Positions 1 to 9,348 of a stretch of DNA of 64,000 bases are shown one piece after another. The number at the start of each line of letters is the position of its first letter. The first letter of the stretch is position 1. Where the stretch lies: IMG/VR virus record IMGVR_UViG_3300042934_000547, positions 64,001 through 128,000 of that record. One strand, given 5' to 3'. A program made the position numbers and the translations under genes. The stretch comes from a virus. The notes beneath the pieces were generated by a model that made no database searches, was not told where the DNA came from, and worked only from the letters and a program-made list of their open reading frames with translations.

Positions 1-1686
1 AAGTTCTTTGATGTCTTCCACATTTAATGGAGTAGCATATATACTGATATCATCTATCAATCCATAAAAAGGAGAATCTTCTCCACCAGTAGTATATCCA
101 ATGGTCATTACACCTCCAAAACTACCAACAACTCTTCCTTGTAAATCTAACGTATAATCCAAAACTCCATTTACATAACCTTTTAGTGTTGTTTTATCAT
201 ATACCATAACTACATTATACCATATATTTGATAATAGTGTAGTTGAACCAGTTCCAAATGTCCACGTTCCATTAGCATAAATACTCCATCGCATTTTAGA
301 TGAAACTATTCTAACAAAATATGATGGATTTGCAGAAAATATATTTTGTGGTTTTGTTATATCATAGGATTTAAACCACGCTGCGAATGTGATACCATCA
401 ACTAAATTTGCTACTGGTGGTGTCTTTATATATTCAGTAAGGTAATTAAAAGAGAGAGCTCCAGAACCTAGTTTTGAATCATTACTCCACTTTGGTATAT
501 GATTAGCTGCTGGAAGACTGTGATTACCATATCCACTTGAATCTGCGATGATATTATCACTTTCATTAAAAATATCTGAACAGAATTGAGATTGTTCTAA
601 TCTAGCTTTTGACACATATATTTTATAACCCGGTTTTACAAATATTCCTACTAAATCATTAGTGCCATCTTGAGATATTCCTTCACATTTACATAAAAAG
701 AATCCATCTCTTAAATATTCAATAGATGTCCACATATCTAATGGAACACCACCGTTTCTACCATTCCAAGCTGGAAAACAAATCTTTTCATCTGGATAAG
801 ATAACAATGTGCTATCATCAACTTTTATAATCGCTTGAAGACTTCTATATCCTCCGGGATATTCAGGTGCTTGGTAAAATAAATATTCACCGGTTCCACT
901 GGCAGCATTGGCTACCCAATGGGAATACATTTGATCTCCATAAATATACTTTCTATCTATATTCTGTCCATGTGTTCCAATCGAACCAGTTCGACCCCAA
1001 TGACTCCATCCGCCCTCGCCAACTACTGTTTCAAAAGTTGGATAAGTAAATTCATTGGGTAACAATTGTACTTTTTCATCAAAAGTGTAGTGAAGTATCT
1101 TAGTTTTATATACTTCTTTAATTTCAGAAAGAGATAAGGCGTGATCATAAAACTTTGCATCATTTATTAAACCTTTAAATATCTTATTTCCAGCATTATG
1201 TTCCCTTCCTATCTCAATCCCAGTGTATTCAGTATGAATTTTTGTCACAGAACGGCTACATTCTTCAATACCATCTATATATAACTTCACTACAGAACCA
1301 TCGTAAGTCATTGCTATATGGTGGAAAACATTATCGTTACATTTCTTAGTTGAAAGTAAACTCGGATACGATACACCATCATACCACCAACAATATATTG
1401 TACCAGCCGGTGTCATTGTTATAATTGGGGAATATCCAAATCCAATTATTCCTACATTATAAGTAAAGGTTTCACCAGTCTTCATCCAGCAACACATAGA
1501 AAATTTACTATTACTTTTCAATAATTTAATTTCATTATTTATATAACTAGTTGTGCCGTTAAAACTATAACATTTTCCTATCTTACCATTATCACTTATA
1601 ACAGCATTATAATTTACGGCATGGTTAGCGTTTCCACTATAATCTAATGTATCCCCATTAAGGGGAAAATGGCATATAATGCTCAT
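1..1686 (-). CDS. LamG-domain tail fibre / host-binding protein (3' end outside window)
   Basis: The frame is open from an ATG at 1686, preceded by AGGGGGAACGTT, to the left edge (562 codons), so the C-terminus is missing. The N-terminus (MSIICHFPLNGDTLDYSGN) is a typical LamG/concanavalin-like start. A first LamG domain ends near residue 180 with AKFYDHALSLSEIKEVY, and a second one begins around residue 390 (ADSSGYGNHS) and ends near the edge with IDDISIYATPLNVEDIKEL. Between them lies a region resembling carbohydrate-binding or fibre linker sequence. It is the most downstream visible gene of the late fibre operon and is paralogous to the LamG protein starting at 7914. Role in receptor or glycan binding is inferred from the domain and the neighbours. 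Confidence 0.8.
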   Translation of the reverse strand, partial: MSIICHFPLNGDTLDYSGNANHAVNYNAVISDNGKIGKCYSFNGTTSYINNEIKLLKSNSKFSMCCWMKTGETFTYNVGIIGFGYSPIITMTPAGTIYCWWYDGVSYPSLLSTKKCNDNVFHHIAMTYDGSVVKLYIDGIEECSRSVTKIHTEYTGIEIGREHNAGNKIFKGLINDAKFYDHALSLSEIKEVYKTKILHYTFDEKVQLLPNEFTYPTFETVVGEGGWSHWGRTGSIGTHGQNIDRKYIYGDQMYSHWVANAASGTGEYLFYQAPEYPGGYRSLQAIIKVDDSTLLSYPDEKICFPAWNGRNGGVPLDMWTSIEYLRDGFFLCKCEGISQDGTNDLVGIFVKPGYKIYVSKARLEQSQFCSDIFNESDNIIADSSGYGNHSLPAANHIPKWSNDSKLGSGALSFNYLTEYIKTPPVANLVDGITFAAWFKSYDITKPQNIFSANPSYFVRIVSSKMRWSIYANGTWTFGTGSTTLLSNIWYNVVMVYDKTTLKGYVNGVLDYTLDLQGRVVGSFGGVMTIGYTTGGEDSPFYGLIDDISIYATPLNVEDIKEL

Positions 1687-1704
1687 AACGTTCCCCCTAT
1701 TTTA

Positions 1705-2892
1705 TTATACAAATTTAAATTTAAGTGCTTTAAGTGTAGGATCATATGCTAAAGTGCAATCTCCTATACGGACATCACCTTGTGAATAAATACCAAGATT
1801 TGGAATTTTGTTTCTTGTTACAATACTGTAGTCATTACTAACTCCGAGCTTAGATACTAGAATTCCTTGTGCACCATTATCTGCGGCATTACCGTAAAAT
1901 CCAACTAGATCTGTATTCATGATACTATTTATCTTTGGTTCAAACAGAGACTTGTTTTTTAAAGTCTGTTCTCCCTCCAATGTAACAGCAATAGCTTTAT
2001 CCAGAACATTCAGATATGTTTGTATAGCGGATAAATCATTACAAAATCTCATAACTCCATTAGCATTAGTTCTGAATGCAATTGCTCCAGAAATTGTACT
2101 TTGATCTTCATAGGTACTTATAAAACATCTAGCTCGTAAATCACCATTACCATCTCTACGAGCTATGGTATTAGTAGTTTCTGTGCTATCGATTTTATAT
2201 GTGCTATCTTTTAATAATCTACCAGAGTTACCATCAAACACAGCAACGGCTCCATCAGTAGAAGAAGCTGGTCCTATAACAGCACCATCAAGATTTGTTT
2301 GTATAGGATTCCAATTAGCAGGAGTATCACTAAGAGTATTATCTTGGACACATATAAGCATATCTCCTGTTTCTACTTTATAACCACCAATAATACCACT
2401 AGAAGTTACTTTATATGTATCACCACAATTTGCAGCAGGTAATGTAGCTCCAGCGGCGATACCACCTTTATATTGCATAGCGTCATTAGCTGCTAATACT
2501 GAATTGATTTCAGCTTTAACGAATGCCGTACTTGCTACTTGATTAGTATTGGTACCAATACTAGCAGTAGGTGCAATTGGCATACCAGTAAATTCGGCAT
2601 CTTTGATAGTAGTTTTAACTGGTGTTATAAATATCATATCTTTACCTAGAATCAAATCACCACCAGTTGGATTAATTCTAAGCTCGTATCCTAAAGTACC
2701 ATTTTTACTATCTATAATACCTTTGTTAACTTCTAATGATGAATCGACGATAATCTTGGTAAATTTTCCGAGAGGTGATATGATTCCCGTATTATCAATG
2801 AGAGTATTATTCACTTTAATACCACCATTAGCAAAAATCATATCACTGATATATAATCGACCATTAATTTCAGTCGTTTGTAATTGAGCCAT
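1705..2892 (-). CDS. Tail fibre protein
   Basis: This 395-residue protein has hallmarks of phage fibre/tip proteins: an N-terminal beta-rich segment, then GTNTNQVASTAFVKAEI near residue 115, a linker seen before trimerising or head-binding domains in many tail fibres. It is followed by GDTYKVTSSG and GYKVETGDMLICV, a repeat-like motif common in fibre shafts. The C-terminal third is a glycine- and aspartate-rich beta structure. No catalytic motif is visible. It is transcribed with the LamG and propeller genes around it, with a good ribosome-binding site (AAAGGAATGATGATAC). Function as a virion fibre is well supported; its receptor is unknown. Confidence 0.75.
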   Translation of the reverse strand: MAQLQTTEINGRLYISDMIFANGGIKVNNTLIDNTGIISPLGKFTKIIVDSSLEVNKGIIDSKNGTLGYELRINPTGGDLILGKDMIFITPVKTTIKDAEFTGMPIAPTASIGTNTNQVASTAFVKAEINSVLAANDAMQYKGGIAAGATLPAANCGDTYKVTSSGIIGGYKVETGDMLICVQDNTLSDTPANWNPIQTNLDGAVIGPASSTDGAVAVFDGNSGRLLKDSTYKIDSTETTNTIARRDGNGDLRARCFISTYEDQSTISGAIAFRTNANGVMRFCNDLSAIQTYLNVLDKAIAVTLEGEQTLKNKSLFEPKINSIMNTDLVGFYGNAADNGAQGILVSKLGVSNDYSIVTRNKIPNLGIYSQGDVRIGDCTLAYDPTLKALKFKFV

Positions 2893-2912
2893 GTATCATC
2901 ATTCCTTTCTAT

Positions 2913-3695
2913 TTATATTTCATTAAATGCAGTTGATTTTAATTTTCCGTAATCAAATAATTTGACATTAGGAACAGTTTCTTCTTCAATCATACAATTG
3001 GTAACAATTCCTTTATTTACATTAAAGTTACCTTCAATTTCTTCAGTAATGTATGATCCATGACTGATATATAATAATGATTCATCATTATTTATTACCA
3101 TCACCTTATTAATTGGTTTAGATGATGTAAGTTTTATCTCTTCCCAATTATTCGTTTGTGGTATAATATCTTCAGTGCTGGTATCTGTATATGAGATACG
3201 TAGTCCATTTTTGTTTAATGGGGAAACACTCTTTATTTTAATAAAAAAAATATATTGCTTATCTGGTTTAAATGATGCTATTAATGTTTCTTGAGATATC
3301 TGGGATGGTAAAAATGACACACACCAAATATCATCAATCTTATCATTTAAATTAATCGATGCTGTATACGAATAACTTAACAGATTGATAGGCTCAATAA
3401 TCTTAGAACAATACAACTTATTTGTATCATCAATCTTAATCCTATTACTATATAAATCTCGTATATCATCATCAGATAAATTAATTGCATACACACGTAT
3501 ATCATCTATCCCAAAAATGGTAGCTTCACCAACTATTGTGATCTCACCATTAATAATAGAAATTTTATTGTAGGAATGATCATCGGTTAGAATTGTATTT
3601 ACTAAAATACTATCGTCACTACGGATAACTACAAATTCCCAATTATTATCATTATTTTTATCAAGCCAATAGCTTATAGTATACGCCTCTATCAT
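2913..3695 (-). CDS. Fibre-associated protein with partial LamG fold
   Basis: The 260-residue product opens without the usual LamG start, but residues 60-85 (GIDDIRVYAINLSDDDIRDLY) match the C-terminal strand and helix of LamG domains in the neighbouring genes. The remainder, about residues 95-230, is a second beta-sandwich-like region with no motif I recognise. It could be a N-terminally truncated LamG paralogue that still functions as a fibre accessory protein, or a separate chaperone-like tip protein. The position between the fibre gene and the propeller gene in one operon supports a virion tail-tip role. Confidence 0.6.
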   Translation of the reverse strand: MIEAYTISYWLDKNNDNNWEFVVIRSDDSILVNTILTDDHSYNKISIINGEITIVGEATIFGIDDIRVYAINLSDDDIRDLYSNRIKIDDTNKLYCSKIIEPINLLSYSYTASINLNDKIDDIWCVSFLPSQISQETLIASFKPDKQYIFFIKIKSVSPLNKNGLRISYTDTSTEDIIPQTNNWEEIKLTSSKPINKVMVINNDESLLYISHGSYITEEIEGNFNVNKGIVTNCMIEEETVPNVKLFDYGKLKSTAFNEI

Positions 3696-3726
3696 AATTA
3701 ATCCTCGCTTTAATCATTATTTCATA

Positions 3727-6114
3727 TCAATTTATTATCCTTACTAATACTTCTTCATCTTTTGCTGCATTAGATTTTACAATACCTATATCATAAATAC
3801 CGATACCAGTTACATCAGGATTTATAAATAAATTCAAGACATATTTGTATACCTTCATAACATAGGAAATATTTGTTCCTGATATTGAATATATTTTAGC
3901 CCAACCTGTAAAATTACCAACTAATATTAAAACATTGTCGTCAATAGAAAGGGCAATGGAGGCAACACTATTATTCAATAGTGTACCTATATTATCTGCA
4001 TATATATCTAATCTATAAGTAAGGGCTGTTCCTGATACTGAATATACCTTAGCCCTACCTGTAAAAGATCCACCTAATATTAGGGTATTACCGTCAGGTG
4101 AGAATGTAGAAGCATAAACGGTAGAATTGAGAGCTGTACCTATATTATCTGCATATATATCTGATATATAAGTAAGGGCTGTTCCTGATACTGAATATAC
4201 CTTAGCCATACCTGTAAACCCTCCACCTAATATTAAGACATTTCCATTAGGAGAGAATGTACAAGATTCGATACCATTATCTAAAATTGTATTATTATTA
4301 TCTGCATATATATCTGATACATAAGTGATAACATTTCCTGATACTGAATATACCTTAGCCCTACCTGTAAAAAACCCGCCTAATACTAATATATTTCCAT
4401 TTGGGGAGAATGTACACCTTCTAACCTCATTATATATAGGAGTGACACCATTATCTGCATATATATCCGATACATAAGTAATAACGTTTCCTGATACTGA
4501 ATATACCTTAGCATAACCTGTAAAAAACCCACTTAATACTAAGACAGCTCCATCGGGGGAAAATACACAACTTCTGACTTCCTTATCTAAAACTGTACTA
4601 TTATTATCTGCATATATATCTGATATATATATAATTTTTGCTCCTGATACTGAATATACCTTAGCTTTACCTCCAAAAAATCCACCTAATATTAGGGTAT
4701 TACCGTCAGGTGAGAATGTAGAAGCATAAACGGTAGAATTGAGAGCTGTACCTATATTATCTGCATATATATCTGATATATAGGTAAGAGTGGTCCCTAA
4801 TACTGAAAATAACTTAGCCCCACCCGTAAAAGCTCCACCCAATATCAAAATAGACTTATCAGGAGAAAGAGTGCAAAAATTAATATTATTATTTAAACCA
4901 GTAGTACCATTATCAGAATATATATCTGATACATAAGTAATGGCTGTTCCTGATACTGAATAGATTTTAGCTTTACTAGCAAAACCCCCACCTATTACTA
5001 GCGTTTTATTATCAGGAGAAAATGCATGAGTTCTAACAACATTATCTAAAATTGTATTATCATTATCTGCATATATATCTGATATATAAGTAAGGGATGT
5101 TCCTGATACTGAATATACCTTAGCCATACCTGTAAAAATCCCACCTAATACTAAGACAGCTCCATTAGGGGAAAATTCACAAGAGTAAACAACATTATCT
5201 AAAATTATATTATTATTATCTGCATATATATCTGATACATAAGTGATAACATTTCCTGATACTGAATATACCTTAGCCCTACCTGTAAAAACCCCACCTA
5301 ATACTAAGATAGCTCCATTAGGGGAAAATGTACAAAAATTAACATTAGAACTTAAACCAGTAGTATCATTATCTGCATATATATCTGATATATAAGTAAG
5401 AGATGTTCCTGATACTGAATATACCTTAGCATAACCCGTAAATCCTCCACCTAATATTAAGGTCTTACTATCAGGAGAAAATGCACAGGATATGCTACTA
5501 CTACTCAAAACGGTATTATCATTATCTGCATATATATCTGATATATAAGTAAGGGATGTTTCCGATACTGAATATACCTTAGCCCTACCTGTAAAAATCC
5601 CACCTAATACTAAGACAGCTCCATTAGGGGAAAATTCAGAGAAGTTAACAGTGTTACTCAAAACTGTACCTATATTATCTGCATATATATCTGATATATA
5701 GGTAAGGGATGTTTCCGATACTGAATATATTTTGGCTTTACCTGTAAAAGTCCCACCTACTATTAAAATTTTACCATCAGGTGAGAATGTGAAGGTCAGA
5801 ATATTACCACCTAATATACTACCTATATTATCTGCATATATATCTGATATATAAGTAAGGGCTGTTCCTGATATTGAATAGATTTTAGCTCTACCTGCAA
5901 AAGATCCACCTAATACTAAACTTTTACCATTAGGGGAGAATACACAAGAATAAGGAACGGTATTAAATGGACTGAGATATGGTTTATCTCTTACTTCGCC
6001 TTTAATAGTATATACTATATCTCCTATTTTTAAGGATTCACCAGCTATATACGTTACATCTCTTCCATCTATCTCTTTCCCACCACTTTGCCCTGTTAAA
6101 ATTGCATTTGCCAT
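3727..6114 (-). CDS. 14-repeat beta-propeller-like tail protein
   Basis: After about 50 N-terminal residues the 795-residue protein consists of 14 near-identical units of 48-51 residues. Each carries FSPNG or FSPDG, LVLGG or LILGG, FTGRAKVYSVSG and, between units, SDIYADN. The pattern resembles WD40/YVTN-type propeller blades, and 14 blades would make two seven-bladed propellers. The last about 60 residues are a different beta domain. The gene sits in the fibre operon, so a receptor- or polysaccharide-binding role is likely but inferred. Blade-encoding DNA is so similar that recombination could change copy number. No enzyme motif is seen. Confidence 0.75.
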   Translation of the reverse strand: MANAILTGQSGGKEIDGRDVTYIAGESLKIGDIVYTIKGEVRDKPYLSPFNTVPYSCVFSPNGKSLVLGGSFAGRAKIYSISGTALTYISDIYADNIGSILGGNILTFTFSPDGKILIVGGTFTGKAKIYSVSETSLTYISDIYADNIGTVLSNTVNFSEFSPNGAVLVLGGIFTGRAKVYSVSETSLTYISDIYADNDNTVLSSSSISCAFSPDSKTLILGGGFTGYAKVYSVSGTSLTYISDIYADNDTTGLSSNVNFCTFSPNGAILVLGGVFTGRAKVYSVSGNVITYVSDIYADNNNIILDNVVYSCEFSPNGAVLVLGGIFTGMAKVYSVSGTSLTYISDIYADNDNTILDNVVRTHAFSPDNKTLVIGGGFASKAKIYSVSGTAITYVSDIYSDNGTTGLNNNINFCTLSPDKSILILGGAFTGGAKLFSVLGTTLTYISDIYADNIGTALNSTVYASTFSPDGNTLILGGFFGGKAKVYSVSGAKIIYISDIYADNNSTVLDKEVRSCVFSPDGAVLVLSGFFTGYAKVYSVSGNVITYVSDIYADNGVTPIYNEVRRCTFSPNGNILVLGGFFTGRAKVYSVSGNVITYVSDIYADNNNTILDNGIESCTFSPNGNVLILGGGFTGMAKVYSVSGTALTYISDIYADNIGTALNSTVYASTFSPDGNTLILGGSFTGRAKVYSVSGTALTYRLDIYADNIGTLLNNSVASIALSIDDNVLILVGNFTGWAKIYSISGTNISYVMKVYKYVLNLFINPDVTGIGIYDIGIVKSNAAKDEEVLVRIIN
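3860..5960 (-). repeat. Tandem repeat array encoding propeller blades
   Basis: Fourteen direct repeats of about 144-153 bp. Two copies are identical over about 100 bp (4070-4170 and 4682-4782, offset 612 bp), far more alike than their neighbours, which suggests recent duplication or gene conversion. Confidence 0.85.
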
Positions 6115-6117
6115 CTA

Positions 6118-6588
6118 TTACGCCCCCTTTATCTGTATATTGATTGCAGTAACTGGTTTTTCTTCAAAACAAGTAACTGTAATTTTGTCTTCAGCAGTTT
6201 CGATTTTAGATATGAGATTCCAAGCCTTTTTCTCTAATAAAGCTGTAGCTAAATCTAAGCTATATATAGGAGATATAACAGGTACATCATCAGCAGTTAT
6301 TCCACCTACAATAATATCCTGTGTATAAGGAGCCACATCATTATTCCAATTGGTTGTTATTGTAGCCGTTTCATGAAATGATAATTTCATAATCTGATCT
6401 CTATGATCGATAAGCGTACTTTCAAGTAAATTGTAATCTTCTGTAGTAAATAGATATTGGGTTAGTTCTTCTTTTAGGGTATCCATTTCCAATATCTGTA
6501 ATTCTGTTTTATTAGGATTTAAATAAAGTTGTTGATACTGTTTATATTTATTTATAGCAATTTCCGTTTGTGGTAAATTATATTTCAT
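6118..6588 (-). CDS. Tail-tip / fibre assembly-type protein
   Basis: This 156-residue protein lies between a LamG fibre gene and the propeller gene, 9 bp from the former. Its C-terminus (KITVTCFEEKPVTAINIQIKG, given here only in part) has the pattern 'W-x-L-I-S-K-I-E-T then T-V-x-C, P-V, I-Q-I-K' that I associate with small baseplate or tail proteins of phages of low-GC Gram-positives. The N-terminal half is predicted helical (residues 1-70). No known enzymatic motif is present. Start chosen at the ATG behind TAGGAGGTTAAT. Confidence 0.55.
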   Translation of the reverse strand: MKYNLPQTEIAINKYKQYQQLYLNPNKTELQILEMDTLKEELTQYLFTTEDYNLLESTLIDHRDQIMKLSFHETATITTNWNNDVAPYTQDIIVGGITADDVPVISPIYSLDLATALLEKKAWNLISKIETAEDKITVTCFEEKPVTAINIQIKGA

Positions 6589-6597
6589 ATTAACCTC

Positions 6598-7914
6598 CTA
6601 TAGTCCAAAGACAGATAATCCTAATGGACGTTCATAATACACATCATCACCAAAAACTTGCTCGATGAATATTCCTGTCTTAATTACATTTCCTGTCTTT
6701 AATTTACATGCTCCAGTACCTATCTTACCGTTTGTTGTTATTTCAGGCGAAGATATGGTTGATAGAACTAAATAATTATTTTTGAATCCACTAGAATCTA
6801 AAATAACTCCATCTCGTCTTCCATTAACAAATGGAGTTGGGTGGTCTTTAATTTCTATTTGTGGTTGGTATGCTATAAAATCTAGAGAATAGAATGCCAA
6901 TCTCGTCATTATACCAAAAGTTAACGAACGAGAACCGTCTCCAACAGCTATTAGACTGACATCTTTGATTTCTCCGGGTAATACATATACTCTTTGACCA
7001 AAATTGTTATCTATTACTACCTCATATTGTCCTATATTTTTTATTTTTATACTATAACAATATGTAACACCAGCTACTGATAATCCAATATCTGCAACTG
7101 TTTTTAATATTATATTGCCACCAGTAGCAACTTGGATTCTTTCGGCATTATTAGTTTTCCATTCTGGTACTGTAATATTTTTCGTAACTGTAACAACTGC
7201 TCCCATAAATGGTTCCCACCCACTTAAAACTTGTTTCTCAGGTGGGATTAGATTTTCTGTTGGTTCTTCATGAGGACTGTCAAATGTATAATGTAACAAT
7301 TTTGTCCTATAAACGTCTTTAATTTCTTTCAAAGATAAAGCATGATCGTAAATTCGTACATCATTTATTTTACCATTAAAATTCTTTACAGAACCCTCAC
7401 TACCAATTGTTAATGGTGCAGTACTAGTAAAATCTACGTTAGAATTAGATATAGTATCAATAACTGGTATAATCTTCATACCATTAATATATACACTATA
7501 TATATCATTATTTCTTGTTATAATTAGGTGTACCCATTTTTCATCGGCATCCATATCAAAAATTAAGTATCTATCGAAACCTTCCTTATCGGTAGAGAAC
7601 ATCCATCGGCTTGAAATGCCACCATATTCAAATAAACTCCACTGTCCGATTCCAGCATATACACCTTTAGCAATTATTGTTTGATTTGGATTATATATTG
7701 ATGTGGATTTTCTGATCCATAAAGAAATAGAGAAATCACCCTGTCCGAAATTTGCGATATCTCCACAATCAATATAATCATCAATACCGTCAAAACTATA
7801 ACATTTTCCTATCTTACCATTGTAATCTATACTAGCACCATGATTAGTAGGATGTATTTTATTTCCACTATAATCTAATATATTTCCATTAAGAGGGTAG
7901 TGACAAACAAGCAT
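6598..7914 (-). CDS. LamG-domain tail fibre protein
   Basis: A complete 438-residue paralogue of the partial protein at the left edge. Residues 1-200 form a LamG domain: start MLVCHYPLNGNILDYSGN, centre YSFDGIDDYIDCGD, end INDVRIYDHALSLKEIKDVY. The middle (about 220-370) is a beta-rich carbohydrate-binding-like region and the end begins another DSSGFKNNY-type LamG repeat that stops early. Part of the late fibre operon. Glycan or receptor binding is inferred from the fold; the order LamG, linker, LamG start is shared with the gene at 1-1686. Confidence 0.8.
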   Translation of the reverse strand: MLVCHYPLNGNILDYSGNKIHPTNHGASIDYNGKIGKCYSFDGIDDYIDCGDIANFGQGDFSISLWIRKSTSIYNPNQTIIAKGVYAGIGQWSLFEYGGISSRWMFSTDKEGFDRYLIFDMDADEKWVHLIITRNNDIYSVYINGMKIIPVIDTISNSNVDFTSTAPLTIGSEGSVKNFNGKINDVRIYDHALSLKEIKDVYRTKLLHYTFDSPHEEPTENLIPPEKQVLSGWEPFMGAVVTVTKNITVPEWKTNNAERIQVATGGNIILKTVADIGLSVAGVTYCYSIKIKNIGQYEVVIDNNFGQRVYVLPGEIKDVSLIAVGDGSRSLTFGIMTRLAFYSLDFIAYQPQIEIKDHPTPFVNGRRDGVILDSSGFKNNYLVLSTISSPEITTNGKIGTGACKLKTGNVIKTGIFIEQVFGDDVYYERPLGLSVFGL

Positions 7915-7929
7915 AATATTATACCTCCA

Positions 7930-8619
7930 TTATTGGAAACTAAAATCTATACAACCATCGATTTCATTGTATTTAATTCTAGCAGATTTTAGTTTTACTT
8001 CTCCAGATTGTGACTCTACGCTTCCTAAAGCAGAAACATCACCACTGTTTTTGACATCTAATAATTTTCTATATGTATCTGGAGCTCCAATACTTGTAGC
8101 CTCAAATGCAAACGATGATTCAACATCATCTACTATAGAAAACTTTTGTTTAAGTTCACCGTTATTTTGATGGATAGCACCAAAATCCCCAGTACCTAAT
8201 GTAATTATTTCACCAAGAGCAGTTGGTTTATAATCGATTTTCATAAATCCAGATGCATTTATTCCAGCTAATGTGTCAGCATCCAACCCACTACCTGCTC
8301 CATCATTACCACTATGCCATAATTTAAATTCAGTTCCATCCTTTTTCTGAATAAAGGCATCACCATCTGTTGCTCTTAAGAATGTATCTTTGGTTATATC
8401 CTCAGTATGTTTAAATAATAAACCATGTCCCATTACATCTGATTTAATTACCTCTATGCCATTAGCACCAATAATACTAGTACCATTTAATGACAGCCCT
8501 ACTTTGCTGAATGCAACACCAGCATTCGGAATTGTAATCATTATACCTTTGCCTGCTTTAATATATTCCTCGGCACGTATATCCCCATATATTATCACAT
8601 CATGTAGTGTATTATACAT
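7930..8619 (-). CDS. Tail fibre protein, first gene of the fibre operon
   Basis: This 229-residue protein has LWHSGNDGAGSGLDADTLAG near residues 100-120, a motif found in shafts of many phage tail fibres. The rest is beta-rich with several Gly/Asn turns, and it ends IDGCIDFSFQ. It follows a class L promoter (8654-8665), whose TA lies 35 nt before the start codon, and the ribosome-binding site AAAGGAGAATAATA. It therefore probably opens a late operon running to the left edge of the window. Confidence 0.75.
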   Translation of the reverse strand: MYNTLHDVIIYGDIRAEEYIKAGKGIMITIPNAGVAFSKVGLSLNGTSIIGANGIEVIKSDVMGHGLLFKHTEDITKDTFLRATDGDAFIQKKDGTEFKLWHSGNDGAGSGLDADTLAGINASGFMKIDYKPTALGEIITLGTGDFGAIHQNNGELKQKFSIVDDVESSFAFEATSIGAPDTYRKLLDVKNSGDVSALGSVESQSGEVKLKSARIKYNEIDGCIDFSFQ

Positions 8620-8653
8620 TATTATTCTCCTTTCTTTGTGAAAGATTTTTAAT

Positions 8654-8665
8654 TATTAAAATGTT
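8654..8665 (-). promoter_or_regulatory. Class L (late-type) promoter of the fibre operon
   Basis: On the minus strand this reads AACA-TTTTAA-TA, followed by ATTAAA and the start codon 35 nt later. It lies directly downstream of the terminator of the large RNA. Confidence 0.6.
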
Positions 8666-8685
8666 CAATAATACCGTCAAATCAC

Positions 8686-8717
8686 AAAAAATAAAGCACT
8701 GACGATTAAGCCAGTGC
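8686..8717 (-). terminator. Terminator of the large structured RNA
   Basis: Minus-strand hairpin of 6 bp (GCACTG with CAGTGC, 10-nt loop) followed by TTTATTTTTT. Confidence 0.85.
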
Positions 8718-9268
8718 CCGGCTTCCAAATTATTTATATAATCCCGAGTATATCTTATAATTTGGATTCCTCTCCTAATGGTAACTCTCTACTCATTAGG
8801 ATAGTTTGTTACACACTGATTTCTCCCACTAAACCAGTGTCTATTAACCTGCTAAGTATAACAATTTATCATACACGTAAAAAGTATAATATTTACTATT
8901 TCGTTATATATGATATCTGATACACCAATGTATACCTAATCGATAATGTGACATTGATATACCAACTATTTATAAAGTTATATCATCTTTCTCCTAAAGT
9001 GATAGATAACTCTGTTCCGGTTTTGTTATACTCATGCAGTCTTATCTCATGTAAGTAAACCATGAAACAAAATTTTCCCCGAATCACAATTTCTAAATGC
9101 GTACCCCATACACATTCAGTAAATTCCCTAGCTTAATTTCACGTCGATTAGATATATTTCTTACGCTTCGACATTTAATTAAACCGTACACGTCCTCCCT
9201 TTTATGTATTTACTTTAGTTTCCCACACTAAAGTATCAGAATGACGATCAATATTACATTTATATCAT
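8686..9268 (-). ncRNA. Large structured non-coding RNA, about 580 nt, own promoter and terminator
   Basis: No gene is visible on the transcribed strand. The unit is bounded by a class E promoter (9271-9296) and an intrinsic terminator (8686-8717). Many perfect or near-perfect helices can be read: 9211-9218 with 9228-9235 (8 bp); 9143-9147 with 9168-9172; 9093-9102 with 9110-9119 (10 bp, two G-U); 8956-8960 with 8980-8984 and 8964-8967 with 8976-8979; 8813-8818 with 8835-8840; 8773-8780 with 8794-8801 (8 bp); 8724-8733 with 8757-8766 (10 bp). Size, ornate structure and phage context resemble the large RNA classes ROOL and GOLLD, but I cannot assign it to either from the sequence alone. The 5' end is estimated from the promoter. 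Confidence 0.8.
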
Positions 9269-9270
9269 CA

Positions 9271-9296
9271 TTCAAATCTATAATATATATTTGAAA
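9271..9296 (-). promoter_or_regulatory. Class E (early-type) promoter of the large RNA
   Basis: The minus strand has TTTCAAATATATATTATA followed by GATTTGAATG. The site also forms an inverted repeat (TTCAAAT and ATTTGAA, 11 nt apart). It stands just behind the terminator of the helicase operon, so it can only serve the large RNA or read on into the fibre operon. Confidence 0.75.
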
Positions 9297-9313
9297 TATT
9301 TCAATTTTACACT

Positions 9314-9343
9314 AAAAAAGAAGAGTAGAAATTAATCTACTCT
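9314..9343 (-). terminator. Terminator of the helicase operon
   Basis: Minus-strand hairpin AGAGTAGA / TCTACTCT (8 bp, loop TTAATT) followed by TCTTTTTT. Confidence 0.85.
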
Positions 9344-9348
9344 CGATA

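Noticed and set aside
3860-5960. Regularly spaced repeats considered as a CRISPR array
   Set aside because: Repeat units are 144-153 bp, in frame and coding; there are no short repeats with unique spacers.
8714-8920. Plus-strand open frame of 68 codons in the gene-free region
   Set aside because: No ribosome-binding site, and it runs antisense through the helices of the structured RNA; the flanking promoter and terminator point to minus-strand transcription.
8641-9300. tRNA cluster in the non-coding region
   Set aside because: No cloverleaf with TTCGANNC and CCA-type acceptor was found; helices are longer and arranged differently. I saw no tRNA elsewhere in the window, though short ones could be missed by eye.
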